Of a stretch of 64,000 bases of DNA, positions 56,177 through 64,000 are shown in pieces. Origin of the DNA: Onchidella celtica (lineage: Eukaryota > Mollusca > Gastropoda > Systellommatophora > Onchidiidae); contig OZ007570.1 of NCBI GenBank assembly GCA_963931925.1, forward strand, positions 56,449,821 to 56,513,820, read 5' to 3'. Made by a program: the position numbers and the translations under genes. Below the pieces are notes generated by a model, which saw nothing but the letters and a program-made list of their open reading frames with translations, did no database searches and was not told the DNA's origin. Every line of letters begins with the position of its first letter. Positions within the stretch are counted from its first letter, which is position 1.

Positions 56177-58490
56177 AAATGGCTTGATTTCACATTGACT
56201 CAACAAACGCGAACGACAGGATAAAAACGGAAGGAGTATACATAGAGAAAATATGAATGCTATATATCATCTTCAAAGATTCAAGAATGGCTTCTCCAAA
56301 GTTTAAAATGAAAGATATAGTGATAAATTTGTCATCAGGCTGAAATTGATATTTTATATATCTTTTTTTTTTTTTTTTAGTTTGGCACGATGGCGGTCAG
56401 GTATTATTAAAGTGAAAGAAAAGCAACATTCTGATGAAGTCTTAAGTTTGAAGGACCAGAAATGTTCACAGCCAAGTTTACAAAGAGACTTATAAGTGTG
56501 TTCATCTCGCCCCAGACGGCGAGTTCGCATGTACAAAATGCTCTGAATTGGAGCATTAGGAAGCATCACTGAAATATGCTTACTCAGGGAAAAGACGTCG
56601 TATGAAACAGGTAAAATTGGAGATCAGATGCAGTGGGGGGAGACATTTAGCAGCATGATGTGCAAAAATCTGCCCACAAGAGACATTCCCGCGTTTCTGC
56701 GGGCGCGGATGTTTGGTTACTGTATGAGATTATCGATTGCATGTTACCGAGTTCTATTTAGTCTGTCCGCTGGCTGTTGACCCGCGTTTGTGCCTAAAAG
56801 GACGGCCACGGAAGAAACGGAAATAAAAGGGTGAAAAAAATAAATAAAAACGCTGCGTGGGTTTTTGTGATTCCGTATTCGTTTTGATGAAAAAAATCAC
56901 ATCGATATGGCAACTTTGGCCTCGGTAAGAACCGTTATTAATGTGAGATCAAGTAAAGAAACTGGCACAATTTCCCCCTTCACAACCCTGGCAAACAGAC
57001 GGGAAAAATAAACCACAGATGAAACTGGTACGAATGCCTGTTTGCACTAGGAAATCCCATTAATCGATGTATATCTTTATTTTGAAATTCTCACCTACAA
57101 ACTAACTATTAGAAACTGTAAAATGTGATCAGAAGTGCTGGAACGAATCCACTTTGGAATTAGTAACAAAGTATTTGGTTTACTGTTACTAGTCGGCCTG
57201 CTGACTCGGGGAATACATAGATGTGATCTTTAAAGTTGAGTTTAAATGCGATTTTTTTTTTTGTGAGCTCAAAATGACGGAACGCTTTCTTCTGTTCAAC
57301 TCATTTGTGGCTCAAAATCAACGAAAGTATTAAAAATACAGCGAAATTCAAGACCTTTAAAATGTGCCCACGTACACCTCTAAGTCTTTCTATGCCGCAG
57401 TACGATATTTTATAGAATTTAAGGCTCAGCGGTCAAAAAGCCTGTCATGATTACTTTGGAGGCCTTACCTCCTTTATAATATGATACTTGTGGGGAAAAA
57501 ACACACGTCATGTGTATATTTTATGTATGATTTTTTTCGTTTTGGTTATTCAGTGGGCCTTACTGTTCATGCATATTACACGAACAATTAGCAAATGAAC
57601 AGAGTGGAACAGTTCACTGGATTCCAGTGTTTGTCTGTATGTCATTTGTGTTCTGTTTCTCCTGAAGTAAGGCCAGGGAACGTGATCAACAGCACAGTAA
57701 TTTTCACGAACAATGTGTAAATAGACATATGCCTGAATGACAGGCCATCTGCTGGTGGGGGGAAATAGGTTGCTAATGTTTCTACGATTGTCAGGTAAAG
57801 TGTGAAAATAATACGCTTGCGGTGAATTCAGGAACGCGGTGAACTTTATGAATGGGATAATGTCATTCGTCGATACTCTTTACTGAATCCTCAACGTAGG
57901 TCAGTAACATTGTGAGCGTGTTTTACATTCTCCTGAACAGCATAAAAGGGGAAGACATATGTAGGCTAAAAAAGAAAGAATTCGCATATTCTAGCCCATC
58001 TCGCGACCTTAGAACTTGTTTGTTCTATCTCCATTTTCTGAAAAACCGGAGATCATTTAGTATGTAGAAGAGGTATAACAATGCCCTCTTCGACACTTAT
58101 ATAAAATGCGTTGTGGCACTTATCAAGCTGTTTCACAGTTCCGATTTATTCTTACTCCTTATCGTAATACTAAAGCCGCAAACGTTTAACATCGAAGTTT
58201 TCAATTGTACAGAAAGCGGAGTTGGAACAAACAAGAACTAATGTCAGGATCTGATTTCCAACAAGATTTTTTGTGATATGGATAAGACTGTTCACACCAT
58301 TCATGTCTGGCTGTTGGTTTGGGATATTGAACTAACAACAAAAGAAATTTACTTCACTTTGTTTATGATAATTTACAAATTGCTTCCAGTAATAAAATAC
58401 CGTGTAAGCCAGTAAATGTCATTTTGTTATTTCGAAATCTAGAATTTTGAGCAAGACTTTTGACGAGAGGATCTTCTTCTTCTGTGTCAT
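56177..58490. other. No recognised gene
   Basis: About 2.3 kb of AT-rich unique-looking sequence after a short AC run (56131-56176). I saw no exon with paired splice sites and no element with clear ends. Confidence 0.55.
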
Positions 58491-58494
58491 CTTC

Positions 58495-58875
58495 TTATTT
58501 CTCTTTCTTTTTCTTCTTCTCCTCCTCCATCATCATCGTCATAATCATCATCGTCATAATTATCATCGTCATAATCATCACCACCACCATCATCATCTTC
58601 ATCATCATTTTCATCATCATTTTCATCGTCATCTTCATCATCATTTTCATCATCATTTTCATCATCATCTTCATCATCATCTTCATCATCATTTTCATCA
58701 TCATCTTCATCATCATCTTCATCATCATTTTCATCGTCATCATCATCTTCTTCTTCTTTGTCGTCGTCGTCCTCCTCCTCCTTCTCCTCTTCCCCACCAC
58801 GTTCTTCTTCTTCTTCGTTATCATCATCATTACTATCATCATGATTATCGTCCTCGTCTCCTCCTCCTTTTCGTT
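58495..58875. repeat. TCA/TCT/TCG trinucleotide array
   Basis: Trinucleotide units with a recurring block of two or three TCA units then TCT or TTT. The three plus and two minus frames are open and read as poly-His, poly-Ile/Phe, poly-Asp/Glu or poly-Met/Lys. No flanking exon signals, so it is a microsatellite. Confidence 0.93.
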
Positions 58876-59229
58876 CTTCTAGCAAAGAGCACAGACGTAA
58901 GAGAAGCTCTTTTAGAGCAGAGTGCCAGATTGTCACCCAAACTAGTTAAACTCACGACATTTCTTGAAACATTTCTGACATAGAATCAAGCAATCTTCTA
59001 ATATCTTAATATATTTCTCCTGGACAAGATAGAGAGCCCAACGTAATGTTCAATCAATGCTTTAAAATCTAAACCTTTCAATTCGTCAGAACGCCATTTA
59101 TTTAAAGGAAAAGACGTAACCAGTATCGCCCACGATATGGCAATATCGTCCACCCCATGTAGTAATCGGACAAAAAAACCTGAAGGGAAAAATGGACCCC
59201 TCGATAAGTTTGCGATAAACCCCCCTCCT

Positions 59230-62200
59230 ATTGTCAGGCCAGAGTTTTCTGCTATTGTATGACAGTACACAATACAGCCTGCTACTGTCACCCCCACTGT
59301 CTTGTGGGTCATCTCGGGAGAGAGGAAGACTAGGGGAAGGTAACCCTGAATACAAATACCACACTGCCTTGTGTGTTGCTATGATAGCAAAGGCTATGGG
59401 AGTAAACCCAGACAGAAAATCAGGAGTGGAGACCCGAAGGTGGTTGTCAGGGAGAACTGCATCAAACTGGCTTCCAGCATCTCCTGCAGCCGGACTAGTT
59501 CCAAATGTATTGACCTGGTCTCTCCCTTGGGTTTAACTAGAATGGCAGAGAGAGGGGTGGTGCCTCTGGGCAAAGCACCATCTCTTAAAAATAGCCCAGG
59601 CAAGGCAGCAAAACGAGGAGGCGTTTGCTCGGGCTTGGCAAGCGTCTGTCTCTCCTCTATAAGCCCACCCATTTCCGATTTGGAGAGGACACTCCAGCCA
59701 TCCGTTACGGATGGGCACAACACGGGAGGTGGCAGTTACCGGTGATAAGCTCAATCCATTTGGCGTACGGATGAGCGCCAGGGGTCCCCTCTGTCGGTGG
59801 GAGCGGCTTTTCAGCTGCATTGATCAACTACCGCCCGCCGTAACCTGGGCAGCCCCCAGGCAGTTGGGTGTTGTTCCGCCACGTCAGCCTGCTTCATAAG
59901 GTGGTTGGAGCTAGACCAAAAGTCAAAAAGCTGACGTAAAGTGTGCACCTGGCAAAAACAGAAAAATACTAAAACTTGGTACCTGGAACGTCAGAACAAT
60001 GCGCCCAGGCTTGCAACAGCAAGATCTCACTAATATTGACTCCATCAGGAAATCCCAAATTATTGATCGAGAACTTCAGCTACTAAACATCGACATCGCT
60101 GCCCTTCAAGAAACTCGACTTCCCGACTCCGGGTCAGTCAAAGAAGAAAACTACACCTTCTTCTGGCAGGGCCTTAGCAGCGAACAGCCGAGAATCCACG
60201 GCGTGGGCTTCGCCGTAAAAAACTCCCTTATCAATTCGATCGCAACTCCAATTGGAGTGTCAGAACGCATCATGACACTCAGACTGAACACCCGGTCTGG
60301 TTTTACCAACATTATCTGTGTCTATGCCCCAACACTTACCTCCTCTGATGAAACCAAAGACATTTTCTACGAGGCATTGCAGAGGACTCTCCACAACATC
60401 CCTCTCACCGAAGGCCTGCTAATTCTGGGTGACTTTAACGCTCGAGTGGGAGCAGATCACTCCGCATGGCCAAAGTGCATTGGGCACTTCGGCATTGGCA
60501 ACATCAACGAAAACGGGCAGCGCCTTCTGGAGCTATGCTCCGTAAACTCATTATGTGTTACAAACACGTACTTTGACCTTAAGAGATGCCAAAGAACATC
60601 ATGGCGCCATCCCAGGTCTGGCCATTGGCATCAATTAGATCTTATTCTCTCAAGGAGGAAGAGTTTGGGCTGTATAAAAATAACTCGTTCCCTCCACAGT
60701 GCTGACTGTGACACCGACCATGCACTGGTAGTCAGCAAAATCAAAATTTCGGCCAAGAAAATATACAGATCAAAAGCCCCTTCAATCCCTAAGATCAATG
60801 TAACAGCAATCAGAGATGAATCAAATAGAAAGTCATTTGAAAAGTTATTTGCTGAAAGCATGGATAATGTCACCCAATGCGACTCGGTAGATGAAACATG
60901 GAACACTCTCAGTTCAAAAATTCATGACTGTGCCATCAAGTCTTTTGGACAGCATAAAGTTTCAAACAACGACTGGGTAGCCCAGAACAGCGAAATTCTC
61001 CTACCTCTCATTGAGCAAAAGAAATCTGCTTTCAATGAGTATAACAAAAATTGCAATCAGAGTACAAAAACTTGTTTGAAAAATGCAAAAGCTAAACTTC
61101 AGCTGGAGGTAAGACGTTGCGCCAACAAATACTGGACAGACTTGTGTAACAGCATACAAGAGGCAAATGAAAAGGGAGATATGAAAACCGCCTTTAGTCA
61201 GATGAAAGTAGCCCTTGGGCCAATCATCACCAAAAGCGCCCCACTTAAGTCTGTAAATGGTGAACCCATCACAGATAAAAATGAACAACTGAATAGGTGG
61301 GTAGAGCATTACTCTCTGTTGTATTCAACTGAGAAAAATATTCCACCAGATTTTGAGGAACACCTCCAAAAACTGCCAATAATGGGCGAACTTGACGCTG
61401 AACCTTCCTTAGTCGAGCTTTCCAATGCAATCGACCACCTGTCTGCTGGAAAAGCCACAGGAAGTGACAACATTCCTGCAGAGGTATTAAAAGACCTAAA
61501 AGGCCCACTATTACCACACCTGTATAATCTGTTACTGCAGTGTTGGAAAGAAGGCGTGATACCACATGATATGAGAGACGCCAAAATTGTCACACTTTAC
61601 AAGAACAAAGGAGACAAAGGCGACTGCAACAACTATCGAGGCATATCCCTCCTCAGCATTACTGGAAAGGCTTTTGCTCGCGTCATCCTCTGCCGCCTTC
61701 AACAACTGGCGGAAAAAGTCTTACCAGAAACACAATGTGGCTTTCGAAGCAAACGATCAACTATTGACATGATATTTGCACTTCGGCAAATCCAAGAAAA
61801 ATGTAAAGAACAAAACAGGCCGCTTATAACATGCTTTGTGGACCTAACAAAGGCTTTCGACACCGTAAGCCGATCTGGCCTGTATGCAGTCCTTAAATCC
61901 ATAGGCTGTCCACCAACATTGCTAAAACTTATTGCATCCTTCCACACTGACATGAGGGCATGTGTCAACTTTGAGGGCTGCACATCCAATTCATTTGCTG
62001 TAAACAGCGGTGTGAAGCAGGGATGTGTTCTTGCTCCTACCTTATTTGGTATATATTTTGCAGCCCTACTCAAGAATGCCTTTGGTCAATGTTCAGGTGG
62101 AGTACTTATTAACACCAGAGTGGACGGCTCCATTTTTAATGTTGCCAGACTAAAAGCAAAATCTCGTACAGAGCATATTATGTTACAAGAGCTCCTTTTC

Positions 62201-63180
62201 GCAGATGATGCTGCAATCGTGGCCCACGATGAAACCACGCTCCAGGCTCTCATCAATAGCCTTGCCAAAGCCTGTGACAAATTCATGCTAAAGATCAGTG
62301 TCTCAAAAACTGTAGTTTTGACACAAGGCTTGAGAAACTCCAACCCAATCATGCTGAATGGCTCTCCTCTGGAGCAAGTGGGAAAATTCTGCTACCTAGG
62401 CTCAACCATCAGTGGTAGCACAGACATAACAACTGAAATAAATGCCAGAATAGGAAAGGCGGCCACAGCTTTTGGCAAACTCTCAAAAAGGGTGTGGAAC
62501 AATAGCAAGCTGACCATCAAAACAAAGGTACTCGTGTACCAAACTTGCGTCCTAAGCACCCTGCTGTATGGCTCAGAGACATGGACCACCTACTCCAAAC
62601 ATGAAAGATCCCTCAACTCCTTCCACCTGCGCTGCCTACGCAAAATTCTCAAGATCAAGTGGCAAGACAGGATCTCAAATATCGAAGTTCTGAGCCGAGC
62701 CAACATTCCATCAACTCAGGCTCTCCTAGGCAAAAAAAGACTGCGGTGGCTTGGACATCTCCACCGTATGGAAAATGATCGCATCCCCAGACAAATTCTC
62801 TACGGGGAACTTGCTACTGGCAACCGACCCAGAGGTAGGCCACATCTGCGATTCAAAGACACTTGCAAGGTCACGATGAAAGCATTCAACATCGACCCCA
62901 ATGAATGGGAGAACCTTGCAAGTGATCGAAGCAGATGGAGACAAAAATTGCGCAGTGGCACGCTCGCAATAGACTTCAAGGCAAAAGAAACATACCTGAC
63001 AAAACGACAGAGGCGGAATGAAAACACTCGCCAAAGTGAACCCAAAAGACTGACCTGCAATCACTGCCATCGCACTCTCGGGTCAAACATTGGTAGAATA
63101 AGCCACGAGAGAAGCTGTCAGTCAAAGTGAAAGTGAATATTCTAGCTGCTAAGACCGTCTGTAAAGACGCTAAAGGCCAT
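59230..63180 (+). mobile_element. Apparently full-length non-LTR retrotransposon (LINE)
   Basis: The exact 15-bp phrase ATAAACCCCCCTCCT lies at 59215-59229 and again at 63181-63195, consistent with a target site duplication. The 3.95-kb body has a 5' leader of about 770 bp, one long frame with endonuclease and reverse transcriptase, and a 50-bp 3' part after the stop. No poly-A tail. The unbroken frame and perfect repeat point to a recent insertion. RTE/RTEX-like by the single long frame; CR1/L2-type not excluded. Confidence 0.8.
59999..63130 (+). CDS. LINE ORF: AP-like endonuclease and reverse transcriptase, intact
   Basis: 1,043 aa from the first Met. Endonuclease at residues 1-250: LQETRLPDSG with E38, VYAPT, GDFNARVG with D145 and N147, SWRHP, LDLIL with D214, and CDTDH with D240 and H241. 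Reverse transcriptase at about 470-790: NYRGISLLS, motif A VDLTKAFDT, motif B GVKQGCVLAP, motif C FADD (about 732-735), CYLGSTIS. A C-terminal block has LRWLGHLHRM and a zinc-knuckle-like C-x2-C-x12-H-x3-C near the end. It nicks target DNA and copies its own RNA onto the nick. The frame is open further upstream to 59915, and KLGTWNVRT, with the usual first endonuclease Asn, lies before the Met without an in-frame ATG. Translation may therefore begin at a non-ATG codon or by another route. Confidence 0.95.
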   Translation: MRPGLQQQDLTNIDSIRKSQIIDRELQLLNIDIAALQETRLPDSGSVKEENYTFFWQGLSSEQPRIHGVGFAVKNSLINSIATPIGVSERIMTLRLNTRSGFTNIICVYAPTLTSSDETKDIFYEALQRTLHNIPLTEGLLILGDFNARVGADHSAWPKCIGHFGIGNINENGQRLLELCSVNSLCVTNTYFDLKRCQRTSWRHPRSGHWHQLDLILSRRKSLGCIKITRSLHSADCDTDHALVVSKIKISAKKIYRSKAPSIPKINVTAIRDESNRKSFEKLFAESMDNVTQCDSVDETWNTLSSKIHDCAIKSFGQHKVSNNDWVAQNSEILLPLIEQKKSAFNEYNKNCNQSTKTCLKNAKAKLQLEVRRCANKYWTDLCNSIQEANEKGDMKTAFSQMKVALGPIITKSAPLKSVNGEPITDKNEQLNRWVEHYSLLYSTEKNIPPDFEEHLQKLPIMGELDAEPSLVELSNAIDHLSAGKATGSDNIPAEVLKDLKGPLLPHLYNLLLQCWKEGVIPHDMRDAKIVTLYKNKGDKGDCNNYRGISLLSITGKAFARVILCRLQQLAEKVLPETQCGFRSKRSTIDMIFALRQIQEKCKEQNRPLITCFVDLTKAFDTVSRSGLYAVLKSIGCPPTLLKLIASFHTDMRACVNFEGCTSNSFAVNSGVKQGCVLAPTLFGIYFAALLKNAFGQCSGGVLINTRVDGSIFNVARLKAKSRTEHIMLQELLFADDAAIVAHDETTLQALINSLAKACDKFMLKISVSKTVVLTQGLRNSNPIMLNGSPLEQVGKFCYLGSTISGSTDITTEINARIGKAATAFGKLSKRVWNNSKLTIKTKVLVYQTCVLSTLLYGSETWTTYSKHERSLNSFHLRCLRKILKIKWQDRISNIEVLSRANIPSTQALLGKKRLRWLGHLHRMENDRIPRQILYGELATGNRPRGRPHLRFKDTCKVTMKAFNIDPNEWENLASDRSRWRQKLRSGTLAIDFKAKETYLTKRQRRNENTRQSEPKRLTCNHCHRTLGSNIGRISHERSCQSK

Positions 63181-63195
63181 ATAAACCCCCCTCCT

Positions 63196-64000
63196 GGAAA
63201 TGACCAGGAAGATCACACAATATTTATCTTTCTTCTTCGCCGACAGAGTAAGTGTTTAGTATTTTAGCTTCCTCATTCCGACCGCCAGTTGTCCCCTTTC
63301 TGACAACTCAGATCAACAGAGCTGAACAAACAAAGATGGAACGATACCCCCTATATTGACACGGCGTAGTAAATATCGCTGTGCTGCGTGTCCTTGTGTT
63401 TTCTTTCCATTATTTTGTCTTTTCTTCTTCTTTCTTTTGGTCTTGTTCTCTTTCTCCTCGTTCTTATCTCGCTTCTTCTGCCACACATACGGGTAAACAA
63501 CTCCCTCTCCCGTTTCCTTGCAAAAAGCCCCCCCCCCCCCAACCCCCCTCCCACACTTCCGCCAAAAAAACAACAACAACAACAACTCGTCTTACGAAGT
63601 TCTTCTGCGTATTTTTTAATTCTAAGGAAGATCCATAATTATTATGATCGAAAGCGGCACTTCCTTTCCAGATGTAATATTCAGTTTTCTTATTATTTGT
63701 TAGTGAAACAAGGCTTGGCAAAAGTCAGCACTGTTTGTTTCCTCAGGGGAGGCAGGGAGGCGGGGAAAGCATGGAGGGGGGAGAAGGGGATCAGGGGGGC
63801 ATTTATTTGTTTCGTTAACTTGCTTGTTTTTGTAGATTATTTTCGTTTTTCACTGTTGCTATTGTTTTCTGTGATATCCTATGCTAGAGATTAAACTTCA
63901 CGAGACCGTCGAGACGGACCCTTTCGTGAAACTCTTGTGAATCTCTCGTGGTGTTAAAAAGTTTATTTCAGAAGAAGTGTGATTACGAAAGGATTAGTGC
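63196..64000. other. No recognised content
   Basis: Flanking DNA to the right of the LINE. A poly-C run at 63529-63540 and a G-rich stretch near 63750-63800. No gene supported. Confidence 0.6.

Noticed and set aside
58447-58983. His-rich or Asp/Glu-rich protein
   Set aside because: A trinucleotide microsatellite open in several frames on both strands.

Overview
This is an AT-rich, intron-rich animal nuclear sequence. It is most likely from a mollusc or another lophotrochozoan. I infer this from the repeat types (Helitron-like ends with a CCGGG hairpin, RTE-type LINEs, TTAA-flanked MITEs, long TATC/GATA/CCAT tetranucleotide arrays) and from the exon structure of the one clear host gene. I cannot name the species from the sequence alone.

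The left half (about 5.4 to 36.2 kb) is one minus-strand gene. It encodes a CELF1/2-type (CUGBP/Bruno-like) RNA-binding protein with three RRM domains. I could place 15 coding exon copies with consensus splice sites and continuous phase, from an upstream in-frame exon at 36112-36213 to the stop at 5357-5359. From the Met in the second placed exon the protein is 466 aa, or 496 aa if both copies of a duplicated 90-nt exon are used. The true first exon is not found and must lie to the right of 36213, inside or beyond this window. The 1-5356 stretch is 3' UTR and/or downstream sequence.

The most striking feature is a nearly perfect 1,846-bp tandem duplication (14237-16082 and 16083-17927). It duplicates one linker exon of the CELF gene with its splice sites. 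The exon is symmetric (phase 1 to phase 1), so including one copy, two or none keeps the frame. The duplication also copied the first 28 bp of a 5'-truncated LINE, so it happened after the LINE inserted. The LINE itself sits inside an older TA-flanked inverted-repeat element.

The introns are full of non-autonomous mobile elements. These are three copies of a 730-770-bp TTAA-flanked piggyBac-like element, one of which is split by a TTA-flanked Harbinger-like element; a second TTAA family; a 259-bp MITE with a 6-bp target duplication; Tc1-like transposase remnants; and two abutting Helitron-like elements with a third nearby in the opposite direction.

The right half (about 40 to 59 kb) has no gene I can support. 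It is dominated by simple and higher-order tandem repeats: TATC/GATA, CCAT, TTTC and TC arrays, a 43-bp minisatellite, a 113-bp minisatellite and a TCA/TCT trinucleotide array. Many long open frames there are repeat artefacts. At 59230-63180 lies an apparently full-length non-LTR retrotransposon with an intact 1,043-codon endonuclease/reverse-transcriptase frame and an exact 15-bp flanking direct repeat, which looks young.
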